In this document: in pieces, positions 8,383 to 17,768 of the stretch
Numbering within the stretch: the first letter of the stretch is position 1
How the letters are laid out: the number at the start of each line of letters is the position of its first letter
Origin: Pedobacter panaciterrae
GTDB taxonomy: Bacteria > Bacteroidota > Bacteroidia > Sphingobacteriales > Sphingobacteriaceae
Reading direction: 5' to 3'
Length of the DNA: 64,000 nt
NCBI RefSeq assembly: GCF_013204795.1
Contig: NZ_JABMKW010000017.1
Span: 248,001 to 312,000, forward strand
Translations under genes and position numbers: made by a program
Notes under the pieces: model-generated
Seen by the model: only the letters and a program-made list of their open reading frames with translations
Databases searched by the model: none
What the model was told of the DNA's origin: nothing

Positions 8383-9525
8383 TTAAGGTTTAGCATTTAA
8401 TTTTTCCAGCGCGGCATGAGCCTCATTGTCTTTACTGTCATTTGATTTTACCGACTGTTGATACGCGGCTATGGCACCAGCATTATTTCCAGCCGCCAGC
8501 TCAGCTTTGCCCAGCAAGTTATAATTCTCATAAAATTGGAGGTTCACTTTGATGTTAAACTTCAAGATCGCCACAGCATCTTCATTGCGCCCCTCAGCCA
8601 ACAGCTTTTCTGCAGTTTCCCTCAGGCCATTGCGGTTTGGGCTGCGCAAATTGTACACATAATAATTCTTTGGATCTTTAACCAGATTCTGATACAGCTT
8701 GGTCGCCGCCCCAACACCATCTTTGATTACTGTATTGTAAACCAATTCCCCATAATCCTTTTTTGGCTCATTAAGCCCCGGTTTATTATCCAGCACATCC
8801 TTTAGGTATTCATTGGAGATCGCTACAGAAACATTCCCAACCTTAGAACCCGCACTGCCCGTAATGATCCCGATCAGGTAACCATTGGCATCAATTACCG
8901 GCGAACCACTGCAGCCGCCCTTATGCGTCTTCATGTCCCGCTCAATGAGGATATCCATTCCGTATTTCTGATATACTTTTCCTTCATGAACCGTACACAG
9001 GCTGTCATCATAGGCACAACTCAGGATATACACCTTCTCTCCCGGCTTCACTTGTGTATAGCGGGGTTTCAAAGGGTATAAATTTGACGAACTCTTTTTC
9101 ACTGTAAATACAATCCAGTCTCGGTCCTGTATGGTAGAGCCCTTACCCTCCAGCACTTCATTCGGGTCTTCATTCAGCAACTTGCCGATCACTGCCGAAT
9201 CCTGTGTGTCACCTTTTGGCCTCATCACCCATTTCTTAAGCGCAGCATTGACTTCAGTCGCCTTGCTTTGTTTATTTTTTGCGATCCAGAGGATGTGCTT
9301 GCCAGTCGCCGCCAGCGTGTCCTTACCATTGTCAATTAAAAAAGCCGTACCCGCATACTTAAAAGAAGAATGAACGTAGCGGTCACCATTTTTAAACTGC
9401 ACCTCGTTGATCAGCGCAATCTTCGGCCACTCAGAAATCGGCTCGTCTACCCAGCTTTCCTTTCGCTGGCCAAAACCCGCCAGCGAAAAGCACATCAGCA
9501 TCTGAAATAATAAATTAGTTTTCAT
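8383..9525 (-). CDS. Exported trypsin-like serine protease with TPR-like C-terminus
   Basis: A 380-residue protein with a signal peptide (residues 1-20, ending GFGQ). Residues about 38-255 form a chymotrypsin-fold protease with an apparent triad of H77 (GKHILW), D136 (DRDWIVF) and S206 (GGCSGSPV). Residues about 305-378 are helical repeats of TPR type (LLAEGRNEDAVAILKFN, NLLGKAELAAGNNAGAIAAY). It probably acts in the periplasm, with the repeats binding a partner or substrate. The next gene downstream is a decayed small exported protein, which may have been its partner. Confidence 0.8.
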   Translation of the reverse strand: MKTNLLFQMLMCFSLAGFGQRKESWVDEPISEWPKIALINEVQFKNGDRYVHSSFKYAGTAFLIDNGKDTLAATGKHILWIAKNKQSKATEVNAALKKWVMRPKGDTQDSAVIGKLLNEDPNEVLEGKGSTIQDRDWIVFTVKKSSSNLYPLKPRYTQVKPGEKVYILSCAYDDSLCTVHEGKVYQKYGMDILIERDMKTHKGGCSGSPVIDANGYLIGIITGSAGSKVGNVSVAISNEYLKDVLDNKPGLNEPKKDYGELVYNTVIKDGVGAATKLYQNLVKDPKNYYVYNLRSPNRNGLRETAEKLLAEGRNEDAVAILKFNIKVNLQFYENYNLLGKAELAAGNNAGAIAAYQQSVKSNDSKDNEAHAALEKLNAKP

Positions 9526-9901
9526 CTGAATATAGTTATTTACCCAAACCTAATTTAAACAGCCCATTTCGGCACCAACAACATTGTAAAAAGAATTGTA
9601 AAAAATGTAAATTCAGATTAAATAGTGCCGCTATCATCTTTAAGAACCAATTTCGGTAGGTTTCTCAGCTGAGTGACAGCAGTAAGACACAAGAGAAACA
9701 AAACAAATAAATAATACTACTAAATATAAATATCTCAAATCTATCTATTTGATCTATTCAAAATCCATTAGCTATTGCAAGTATCGACCTCCCATTCGTC
9801 AACACCTGGGTAGTAAAGTTTAACAAAAAATTATATAAATCCTATCTAAAGATCGTCTGGTTCTCAAAAGGTTCTAGAAAAAACTAGATATAGACCTTGG
9901 A
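9526..9901. other. Intergenic with weak hairpin
   Basis: A 376-bp AT-rich spacer. At 9869-9898 AAGGT-TCTAG-AAAAAA-CTAGA-...ACCTT can form an imperfect hairpin just after the stop of the minus-strand gene at 9902, possibly its terminator. Nothing else is visible. Confidence 0.35.
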
Positions 9902-10963
9902 TTATTTACAAATGGATTCATCTAGTGTTTCTATAAATGCTACCAACTCATCGAACTTCTTTGTTCCGTTAAGAATACCGTCAAAAATCTCAGAAGAATT
10001 TTGATCGAAATCTCGTGAATTAATTGGGGACTGTATGGCTGCAATCACAAAATTGTACTTTGTCAGATACCTTATTCTGAGTTCAGAAGATTCACGTTCT
10101 AAAACCTTGCCTTTAACCTCTGCCGCTCCGTCGTCATATTGTTCCCTGGAGATTTTGTGTTTTCCATTGAAAATTGCATACTCTTCCCAGTCGTATCCGT
10201 AATTTGCAATTCGATGTTTTCTATGTTCTTTGGAATTTTTATAAACACCAGTTGGAGATTCAGCTTTAGTTTGAACATAAATGAAACTGTGTTTGCTATT
10301 GTCAGCTCTAGAAACTGCAATCTTTTCAATCGTGTGTTCATAATAATCAAGCAATATTTTATTTCCGTCAACAATCTTAAATGTCTTTATATTAGCATTC
10401 TTGCCACCTCGGAACCACCAAACAGGATTATTAATTTGGGGTGATTCTGGTGAAAACCTCAATGGCTGTTTCAAAACGATTCCTAACCTACGTGCAGCTT
10501 CAGCACCTGAATGCCATTTTATCCCCGGTAAACCAGGAAACGCATCTGCCAGTCTGTAATCAAAAAAAATAGTCGATCTATCGTGTATTATTTCGAGTTC
10601 GGCAGGTTCGTCATCTTTTTCAACTTCAGGTTCTATATTAGCTTTTATCTTTCCTGCTAAGGTTAAGATAAAGGGTATTAGAAACGATAATCCAATTACC
10701 ACTACCAAACATAAGGTCAGCCAATTAACAGAAATTGTTACTTTTTCAATTAAAAAAAACCAAAACTTCTTTAGGGATGACAAAAGGCTGGCATTATCGA
10801 TTAACGACTTTATCCCGATCCAACCCAGGGTCAAAATGGAACCACCAACTGTAATGATTATAGCGGATATAACCTTACTCCATACCGGATCGTTCCAGTT
10901 ATTCTTAATCAGTACAATTATTTTTTTATATAGACTTTTCATTGAGCGTATTTGAATATGCAA
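9902..10963 (-). CDS. Two-helix membrane protein with large soluble domain, unknown
   Basis: A 353-residue protein. Two hydrophobic helices (about 27-47, VISAIIITVGGSILTLGWIG, and about 79-104) anchor it in the inner membrane. The remaining 240 residues are soluble. They include WHSGAEAARRLGIVLKQPLR and WWFRGGKNANIKTFKIVDG, which I do not recognise. It is the last gene of a minus-strand run, 71 bp after the GIY-YIG-like gene. A membrane protein at the end of a defence-like operon could be an effector or sensor; that is inference from context only. The ATG at 10963 could be replaced by M8 of the same frame. Confidence 0.6.
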   Translation of the reverse strand: MHIQIRSMKSLYKKIIVLIKNNWNDPVWSKVISAIIITVGGSILTLGWIGIKSLIDNASLLSSLKKFWFFLIEKVTISVNWLTLCLVVVIGLSFLIPFILTLAGKIKANIEPEVEKDDEPAELEIIHDRSTIFFDYRLADAFPGLPGIKWHSGAEAARRLGIVLKQPLRFSPESPQINNPVWWFRGGKNANIKTFKIVDGNKILLDYYEHTIEKIAVSRADNSKHSFIYVQTKAESPTGVYKNSKEHRKHRIANYGYDWEEYAIFNGKHKISREQYDDGAAEVKGKVLERESSELRIRYLTKYNFVIAAIQSPINSRDFDQNSSEIFDGILNGTKKFDELVAFIETLDESICK

Positions 10964-11034
10964 AAATAGAGATTATTATTAACCAGTGAATAAGATTCAC
11001 TGACACAGGTTTAGCAATTTACAAAAGCATCCTG

Positions 11035-12015
11035 TTAAACCCCACCTTTGCGAATTTGCAAAGTCTTGCTCTTTTCTACAATCAGCGAATCCCTACATCC
11101 AACAATTTCCCCATTATCATAAATTAGTGTAAATGGATCACTGAAGTTAAAGGTGTAGAAGTCCAAATTGTGGGATTGTAGACCATCCTTACTTGCTGGA
11201 TAGTTGTTATACTGGAGTTTGTTATGTTTAGGTTTCAACGCGTTGATCAGCGCTTTTTCAGCATCTAAATAAATTACATTGTCTTCAATCGGCTTTTTAC
11301 CCATTAACATGTTAACCGCAATGTCCATTTCATCATCATCAGGAGAGAAAGTATTCATGAAAATATTATCCTTAAATGACAGGAAAAGTATCGCTATCTC
11401 TTCCGTAGGCAAGGCTCCGTAGTGAAATGGTCTTTCAATTGATAATATATCTTGCAGGTGAGAATGTCCTGTCAGCCTTTTTATTATGTCCTGTTCCGTA
11501 GCCTTACCAATATAGTGGACCTTATATTTTAAGAATAGGGTTACATCACCTTTGATGTTGATTTCCAAAGCATCCCGCAAATAATGATAAATTAATTTCT
11601 CAGGCGATATCCAATAATAATCATCTCCGGTATTGACCACAAAATTAGCCATTGATGAAAATGGCATCTTGTAGTCATAAACGACTTCAGACTTTGGGTA
11701 GGTATAATTAATTGCAATATCACACCGACTTCCAAAAGGCACATTAAATTCATCCTGAAATAAAGGAAACTCACATTCCAGCTTTTCTTCCCTGCCTTTT
11801 TGATGAAGTTCAAATTTTAAAACAGGATTTTCTGGATCGCTACCATCAATATAAAAATTTTCAAAAGTTAATACTGGTCGTTGTGCAATTACATATAACT
11901 TACCTGAATTGATGAAGTGCTGAATGATTGCATCATCTTTTACCATGACAAAATCATAATTACTCAAAGGAGTGTATGCCAACTGTAATACATTAAAAAG
12001 TCGCTGTTCTGCCAT
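11035..12015 (-). CDS. GIY-YIG-like nuclease domain protein
   Basis: A 326-residue protein. The first 150 residues are a beta-rich unknown region. From residue 165 there is a GIY-YIG-like pattern: KVHYIGKA (166-172), a conserved Arg in IIKRL (R180), and a late EKALINALKPKHN block supplying the expected Glu (E253) and Asn (N265). In known GIY-YIG nucleases these residues bind metal and DNA. An insertion of about 60 residues separates Arg and Glu. Three bases separate it from the HNH-like gene upstream, so they are surely co-transcribed. Most likely a DNA or RNA nuclease in a conflict system. The domain call rests on motif reading and should be tested by profile search. Confidence 0.6.
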   Translation of the reverse strand: MAEQRLFNVLQLAYTPLSNYDFVMVKDDAIIQHFINSGKLYVIAQRPVLTFENFYIDGSDPENPVLKFELHQKGREEKLECEFPLFQDEFNVPFGSRCDIAINYTYPKSEVVYDYKMPFSSMANFVVNTGDDYYWISPEKLIYHYLRDALEINIKGDVTLFLKYKVHYIGKATEQDIIKRLTGHSHLQDILSIERPFHYGALPTEEIAILFLSFKDNIFMNTFSPDDDEMDIAVNMLMGKKPIEDNVIYLDAEKALINALKPKHNKLQYNNYPASKDGLQSHNLDFYTFNFSDPFTLIYDNGEIVGCRDSLIVEKSKTLQIRKGGV

Positions 12016-12018
12016 AAG

Positions 12019-12858
12019 CTATTTAGGATTTGATAAGTTCTTTCTTGCCTGTTGAGCAACCATTTCTAATGGCCGTCTGACCATAACCTCTTCCCATAAG
12101 TGTTCACTAACAACCATTATCTGATTTTCATTAAGTTTTGCATTACTGAAATCGGCCATGACTTGTTCAGAAATGTCACCTTCGGCTTTGAAAAGTATAA
12201 AACCAAATTTATCGACATTTAAAGATGCAGGGTTGCCAGAGTTAATTGCTGCCAGAACATTTGCTGTCTCGTCTTTATATGATTCAGCAGTAATGATTGT
12301 GTAAGGATGCATAGTAATGTTCCTTGCCTTTAAATTTGCATCTAAATCAGAATTTGTTAAAGCTTTAAATTCTAATAGAGTACTTCTTAAAGATTCTGTT
12401 AAACCAGGGTCGAGAACGTAGTCTTGAAATATTTCCAAAGATGAAACTGTTGCTCTCCAAAACATGGAATAAACTAAAAGACGCATAATCACCGGATTGG
12501 GCGTCGCCATTTCAACTACCTTTAAATATGATTTTATATTCGTCTTTTTAAATTTGCCGCTGGCAACCTTGGCTTTCCAAAATTTTAAAGATGGCGCAGA
12601 AGCAGTTTCGAGCAAGCTAAAATAATATTCACATTCATCGCATAGGATATAGTTTTCTTTGGGTGAATCCTGAACAGCTCTAGGCTTGAGTGAGAGTTCG
12701 TTTTCTCCATTAAATGCAAATCCACGTCTTTGAGCTCCTTTAGCACCAAAAAAGCCTGTTGAAATAAACCTTGGTAAAATATGTGAATTGGTTTTGTTGG
12801 CGGCATTAGCCTGGCACAACAAACACTCATCAGTGGACTTCCTCATAATGCTGATCAA
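12019..12858 (-). CDS. HNH-like zinc-binding protein
   Basis: A 279-residue protein. The N-terminus has CLLC (C12, C15), then SHILPRF with H26, and a second knuckle CDEC (C73, C76). This CxxC ... SHI(I/L)P ... CxxC pattern marks a group of HNH/treble-clef proteins of unknown function often found near defence genes. The remaining 200 residues are helical and end in basic LEMVAQQARKN. A canonical catalytic His-Asn-His triplet is not evident, so it may bind nucleic acid without cutting. Its start overlaps the GNAT stop codon by 4 bp, and its stop lies 3 bp from the GIY-YIG-like start. Confidence 0.55.
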   Translation of the reverse strand: MISIMRKSTDECLLCQANAANKTNSHILPRFISTGFFGAKGAQRRGFAFNGENELSLKPRAVQDSPKENYILCDECEYYFSLLETASAPSLKFWKAKVASGKFKKTNIKSYLKVVEMATPNPVIMRLLVYSMFWRATVSSLEIFQDYVLDPGLTESLRSTLLEFKALTNSDLDANLKARNITMHPYTIITAESYKDETANVLAAINSGNPASLNVDKFGFILFKAEGDISEQVMADFSNAKLNENQIMVVSEHLWEEVMVRRPLEMVAQQARKNLSNPK

Positions 12859-13705
12859 ATTGTTTCCCGTGTTGTGTGAATGGAAATGTATCTACTGATT
12901 TCTTCGACCCCAATCTCCTTGAACATTTTATTTGTAATGGAATTGCTTAAATCTGAAATTATGCCACATTTCGATCCTTCTTCAGCAGTGAGCTGACTTG
13001 CAATCTCATGAACTAGACATTTAGCATATCCTTGACCACGGTTTAAATCATTGGTAAAAAGACTTCCGATGATAGGCAATTCAGTATCATTGTCAAGAAC
13101 GGATGCAATGTTTTGATATTACCATCAACTTCCCAGTGACATGTAGTCGCGTTCTGGATGCCCTGAAGGGCAATAGTTCTGGCATAGTTTCGATCTCTTC
13201 CTTCCCGTTCACCCCATTCTTCCAAGCCATACTGGTAATACATTTCCCCGATCACATCCAAATCCGAATTTCCCGAAAAACAAGCTTCCCCACTGCATGG
13301 ACGAACTAGTGGTATAACCTCATTACAATGATAAATAACCCTTTCTTTATATACTTCATTTTCTACCCCACTTTTTTCAAATAGTCTTGAAATCAGTTCG
13401 CTAGTGCCGCAAAAGGTAAACCGTTTCGTAAACTTTGCAATTTCAATTTTACTCAATAAACCATCAATTATAGCATCTGACCATTTTAATGCATATAGGT
13501 AGTAAACTGAATCACCCCAAACAGCAATTGCATTTCCCTCATCATCGTCTAAAATATTATAAGCCTCGTAAACGGATTGTCTACCCGCATTCAATTCGTC
13601 GAAATACTGAATCAAATGATAGTATGCTAGTCTGTTTTTGTAAATGACCTTTTTATTTTCATTAAAGAAATCTTGAACCTTAGGGTATTCAACGACCTTA
13701 AACAT
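12855..13705 (-). pseudogene. GNAT-family acetyltransferase, split by a poly-A frameshift
   Basis: Two overlapping frames together make one GNAT protein of about 283 residues. The first (13705 to about 13111) ends off-frame after VDGNIKT. The second carries the diagnostic acetyl-CoA loop RGQGYAK and continues to the stop at 12855. Restoring one A in the AAAA run (complement of 13111-13114) gives DGNIKNIASVLDNDTELPII and joins the frames with a natural GNAT sequence. This may be a real inactivation, phase variation by slippage, or a sequencing error in a homopolymer. The downstream gene overlaps its stop by 4 bp, so it belongs to the same operon. Confidence 0.7.
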
Positions 13706-13806
13706 GTTTCATAATATTTGATTAGATGTACAAAAGAAAATCAAAACCAATCTAAAAATCTGTATGCGCCAGAATGTGGGCTGATTATTTCAGTCTGCTA
13801 ATTTAA

Positions 13807-14280
13807 TTAAGCAATTTTTCGTTCATATACAGTCACTTTAAAAACAGGAAGTATCCACACAGCTATGCCAGTGCCTAAACTGTAACTGAAATCGACAGAA
13901 TCTTTTTTCAATACAACACCTTTGGAGTCATAAGCTTTCTTAGTTAATCTATTAAATGCAATGACTCCATTAGAATGATAAGCATTGCCTGTTAATTTGT
14001 TGTATGCTTGAACCCCGTTTGCGTGATAAGCATTACCAGTTAACCGGTTATAGGCCTGAGATCCGTTACTATGATAACCATTGCCTGTTAATTTATTAAA
14101 GCCTTGTGAACCATTATCATGATAGGCATTACCTGTTAATCGGTTATATGCCTGTGCTCCATTTTTGTGGTAAGCATTGCCTGTCAACTTATTATAAGCC
14201 TGTGCTCCGTTATCATGATAGGCATTACCTGTTAATTCATTCCATTTAATTGCGCCGTTAGTGTGCTTGAGATTTACCAT
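13807..14280 (-). CDS. 16-residue tandem-repeat protein
   Basis: A 157-residue protein made of seven 16-residue repeats (about residues 14-125) with the consensus N-K/R-L-T-G-N-A-Y-H-x-N-G-A-Q-A-Y; the last unit is degenerate. The Gly/Tyr/Asn-Gly spacing recalls MORN-like or YwqK-type beta-hairpin repeats, but I cannot assign a family. A C-terminal tail has a hydrophobic stretch (SYSLGTGIAVWILPVFKVTV) that could insert in a membrane. It starts 24 bp after the stop of the helicase-nuclease gene, so the two are almost certainly co-transcribed. The repeat count may vary between strains. Confidence 0.75.
   Translation of the reverse strand: MVNLKHTNGAIKWNELTGNAYHDNGAQAYNKLTGNAYHKNGAQAYNRLTGNAYHDNGSQGFNKLTGNGYHSNGSQAYNRLTGNAYHANGVQAYNKLTGNAYHSNGVIAFNRLTKKAYDSKGVVLKKDSVDFSYSLGTGIAVWILPVFKVTVYERKIA
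13906..14241 (-). repeat. Seven 48-bp tandem coding repeats
   Basis: The coding repeats are also repeats at DNA level: units of 48 bp sharing words such as CATTACCTGTTAA and TGATAGGCATT on the plus strand. Third-position differences between units show they are not a very recent expansion. Confidence 0.85.
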
Positions 14281-14304
14281 AAGATTTGTTTAGCTTTAAG
14301 ATGA

Positions 14305-17300
14305 TCAACTTGTATAAACCTGTAAATGAACATTGCCAACAGTATGTAAATAATGTGCTGTTGTTCCCAGTATCTGAAGTATATCCGCAGATGCCCCCGC
14401 TTTAGCCAACCCTGGTTGTACAATGTTTATATGAAAGCGAAGTTCTTTAGTCCATTTGGCTGCATTAAGCAAATATTCCATTTCATCCTCTGTGCCTTTT
14501 ACCAACCTCGAGCACTGCTGTCCATTTCGCGTCTTTATCTTTCGCTTGAAAAGATGCTCAAAAAATTCCCTACCTGGGCGATACTTCCAGTTCAGCGATT
14601 TCTGTGCCTGTCCACAAACTTGATAAAAATTCTCAATGTTGTTCCCAACCTGACCGTTTCTGGCATATTTTAAATGATATAAATGAATGTCGATATGACT
14701 CGCAGAATCATTGATACCGATAATATCAGCAATCTCGCCGCTGCCATCGTCATCATAGATTATTTCATATTGGTTTCTGATCTGTTCAATAAACCGATAC
14801 TGAATCGAATTCTGCAAATATGGATGAATCCCCTGCGATTCACGAGAAAGATTTACACCAACCCATTGTTGGCTGATGATCTGATCCAATGGAATATGAT
14901 CTGCTTGCTTTCTCAATTTCACATATTGGTTTTGCATAAGTTGGCTGCCGTCTGCAAACCAGAAAAGTGGCGTCATATCCTTAAGATAGTCGACCAAATG
15001 TTCAGTTTTTGAACCACTAATGATCTCTGCCGAAATGTTGCCTATTTGTAGTATGTCGAAACTCGGCACTATCTCCCCATTTAATTGCGCCGTTCCGAGT
15101 ACTAACTCAAATTCAATGGTATGTAGCTCGCTGGAGATAGAAAAGCGGAGATGCTCGCCTTGATGATCAACGATATCGATATCCAACTCCCAAAGATATG
15201 ATCTAATCCCATTTAAATAGATCTGATATCGGCTCTCCGAAAACTTGTACATCTCCGGATTCCAATCAACCGCAGTAGCTGTGACGGCTGGTCGTGAGGT
15301 GATTGTCTCAACTTGTAACGTATGCTCCAATACAGTATTGGGGTTAATATCAGCATTATTTATAATATCGCCGATAGTCCTACACCAAGCAGTAAGCTCC
15401 TGTAGATTACCTCTTAGATATGACCATACCTTTCCTTTGACAGAACATCCTAATGAAACTTTGTTTCCATCTTTGTAACCTACCCCAAAGATGTTGTTTT
15501 TGATTAATGTGCCTTGTTCAAGCATGTGCAAACCATCTTGTACACCTTTTCCATAAAAGGATTGGAAGCTAATATCACCTGGCACACCTTTTCTAGCACC
15601 TACATTAAAGAGTGATAGCCTGTATACTTCATGAAAAATACGAAAGACGTTCATTCCCGTAATTTTTACCTGATCACCTTCAAATATCTCGTCCACCAAC
15701 GTTTCAGAAGAAAAATTCTTTATGGATGTATTGACAAAAACCCGGTTAATTTCTGGACGTAAATCCCAAAAAACCACAATCATATCCCAAGTAAGGTCTT
15801 GAACCGTATCAAATCCACCCCATTCAACTCTTGCCACTTTACCCAAAATAATAACCAAAGTATTCTGTTCTGCATTATAATCCGAATACTGATGATCATA
15901 AGCATTAAGATTATTAATACCCTCTCTCCAATTGTTCGGATTCCAGGTATCACCGCCATTTTTATAGACAATAGTACTAAGTGCTGGATTGATACTCTGG
16001 AACGGTATTATTGAATCTTCTAGATGATTAAATCCATCCAAAAAGTTCTTAAAATCTATTTGTTGTTGTTCAGCCCCTTCACTCAGCATAGGCAATAAAA
16101 GATTCCAATCAGCATCCTTTGCATAGAGCTGATCAAGCTCATCTTTAATCGGTGGATAAGCCATATTAGTGATGAAACTTGCATTTCCTAACTCATTATA
16201 ACTTGTTCTTGTAAAGCGACCGATAAACTGCAAAGTAATCGGTATGCTCTGACGTTCATCATGGATAGCACCAATTTTAAGCTCTGGAAGATCAAATCCC
16301 TCTCCCAACATATCTACGCAGATAATGATTGAATGTTCTTTCGCTTTAATAGCCTTTATAGTGTTTTTTAAACCAGGTTTATTGTTATATACTACAACAG
16401 GCTTAAGATCAGTATGAGGTGAATAGTATTGGAGAACTTCTTCAGCTCTGTCTTTAGTCATACACCTGGCCAAGATGATGTGCGGATATCCACTTTCAAT
16501 ATCAGCTCTTAATGTAGCTACTGCTTTATCAGCAATCATTTTATCTGCTTTAGAGCGGTCATATTCTCTTATTGGCAGAAATTTAATCTCTTTATAATAT
16601 CGCTGTTCCTGAGCCTTTCGAAGTGGAAAATTAAAAATAAACTTTCCCTTAAGCCGTTTTCCATCGTTCCTATAAGGCGTAGCAGTAAAAAGAAATACTT
16701 TACGTTTATCAAAACGCAAAATGAAATCCTGCCAGGTAGTCGCTTCAGAATGATGCGCCTCATCAACATACAGATTCGAAAATCTCTCTGACATCAACGC
16801 CTTTTGTTCTTGGGTAGCACCAGAGGCTATTGCCATCGTAGTAATGACTACATTGGATCGGGATATAAATTCTTCAAGTTCTTCAAGAGTGCTCACTCCC
16901 GAAGTTAAAATTCCTACATGCGGGTTGATGGCTTCATTCCCTACTACACCAAAGCGTTTTAATAAACCATAAGTTAGAAATTTTTCAAAAAGTTGAGTAC
17001 GCAATGAATCAGAGGGAACAGTAACTAATAATTTGATTGCCGGGCTTGCAACCATCGAACAGATCATGGTTTCCGTTTTTCCAGTGCCAGTAGGCATAAC
17101 TACTATACCAATATCATCACCACTATACTGGTGAGCAAGAATAGAATGTATAGCCCCAAGCTGTGGGGTACGCAGTCCATCAGTGTTATTTTCGGTATCT
17201 TCCTTAATAAAATTGAAACTCTCCGACCATGACGCAGTAACTTCTTGTGGCGTCGACTGCGTAATCGATGGGTGTTTAAGCCATTCTATCAAATTCAAAT

Positions 17301-17547
17301 TCTCAGCTTCAAAATCCCTTTTTGTAGGAACCCTTGAAGATAATAGAACATAGGAATGGTCTTCAGAAACAAAATCTCTATTCGTAGTAATTACAAAACG
17401 CCTATCCCCACTGTTGATTATAAACGGGTCTCTACTCTCTAAAATGCAATTTTCAAGAACAGAGTTTTCACCGCAATATTGGATGATCTTATTGCCTCCA
17501 GTATTATACAGTATATTGAGGACTTTTGGAAGTTTTGTATTAATCAT
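14305..17547 (-). CDS. SF2 DEAD/DEAH helicase with C-terminal PD-(D/E)xK-like domain
   Basis: A 1080-residue protein. Helicase motifs are clear: Walker A MPTGTGKTE (151-159), Walker B VDEAHH (261-266), motif III FTATPYR (287-293), and motif VI QFIGRFTR in the second RecA domain near residue 445. Residues about 500-900 are an unknown linker. The last 155 residues carry DDDGSGEIADIIG (932-944), then HLYHLKYA (955-962), then YQVCGQAQKSLNW, the pattern of a nuclease-like domain attached to many bacterial phage-defence helicases; the Lys would be K960. It probably translocates on DNA and cuts it. It heads the minus-strand operon and is followed by the repeat protein. Confidence 0.8.
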   Translation of the reverse strand: MINTKLPKVLNILYNTGGNKIIQYCGENSVLENCILESRDPFIINSGDRRFVITTNRDFVSEDHSYVLLSSRVPTKRDFEAENLNLIEWLKHPSITQSTPQEVTASWSESFNFIKEDTENNTDGLRTPQLGAIHSILAHQYSGDDIGIVVMPTGTGKTETMICSMVASPAIKLLVTVPSDSLRTQLFEKFLTYGLLKRFGVVGNEAINPHVGILTSGVSTLEELEEFISRSNVVITTMAIASGATQEQKALMSERFSNLYVDEAHHSEATTWQDFILRFDKRKVFLFTATPYRNDGKRLKGKFIFNFPLRKAQEQRYYKEIKFLPIREYDRSKADKMIADKAVATLRADIESGYPHIILARCMTKDRAEEVLQYYSPHTDLKPVVVYNNKPGLKNTIKAIKAKEHSIIICVDMLGEGFDLPELKIGAIHDERQSIPITLQFIGRFTRTSYNELGNASFITNMAYPPIKDELDQLYAKDADWNLLLPMLSEGAEQQQIDFKNFLDGFNHLEDSIIPFQSINPALSTIVYKNGGDTWNPNNWREGINNLNAYDHQYSDYNAEQNTLVIILGKVARVEWGGFDTVQDLTWDMIVVFWDLRPEINRVFVNTSIKNFSSETLVDEIFEGDQVKITGMNVFRIFHEVYRLSLFNVGARKGVPGDISFQSFYGKGVQDGLHMLEQGTLIKNNIFGVGYKDGNKVSLGCSVKGKVWSYLRGNLQELTAWCRTIGDIINNADINPNTVLEHTLQVETITSRPAVTATAVDWNPEMYKFSESRYQIYLNGIRSYLWELDIDIVDHQGEHLRFSISSELHTIEFELVLGTAQLNGEIVPSFDILQIGNISAEIISGSKTEHLVDYLKDMTPLFWFADGSQLMQNQYVKLRKQADHIPLDQIISQQWVGVNLSRESQGIHPYLQNSIQYRFIEQIRNQYEIIYDDDGSGEIADIIGINDSASHIDIHLYHLKYARNGQVGNNIENFYQVCGQAQKSLNWKYRPGREFFEHLFKRKIKTRNGQQCSRLVKGTEDEMEYLLNAAKWTKELRFHINIVQPGLAKAGASADILQILGTTAHYLHTVGNVHLQVYTS

Positions 17548-17670
17548 GGAGCTTAAATAGATAACTTACTAATATATAGATATTCTGACACTTATAGACT
17601 GATTCAGTAAATGTAAAGCCTTATTTGTGTAACACATTACGGATTCCCGTAGGTTGCTTGTTAAATAAAT

Positions 17671-17693
17671 TTATACCTACTAGAGTATTTCCC
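17671..17693 (+). other. Candidate recombinase attachment half-site (left copy)
   Basis: TTATACCTACTAGAGTATTTCCC lies about 76 bp before the first serine recombinase. The same core followed by AGTATTTCCCAA precedes the second recombinase at 33667. Its left half (TTATACCTA) matches the repeats at 19433 and 27863. This mosaic is what strand exchange at a CTAsTAG core would leave. Inferred, not demonstrated. Confidence 0.5.
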
Positions 17694-17712
17694 AATCTGC
17701 TATATCGTAATC

Positions 17713-17729
17713 TTGCCAAGATTTGGCAA
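17713..17729 (+). promoter_or_regulatory. Perfect inverted repeat before serine recombinase 1
   Basis: TTGCCAA-GAT-TTGGCAA is a perfect 7-bp dyad, 40 bp before the recombinase start. It is kept with one mismatch at 33705-33721 before the second recombinase. It could be an operator or a recombinase-binding element. A TATAAT-like word follows at about 17742. Confidence 0.45.
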
Positions 17730-17768
17730 ATGCCTATCGCTGTATAATCATTGCAAGAAAATTAAATT

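Noticed and set aside
13906..14241. CRISPR-like array from the regular 48-bp spacing
   Set aside because: The repeats are one continuous coding frame with no unique spacers; they encode a repeat protein.
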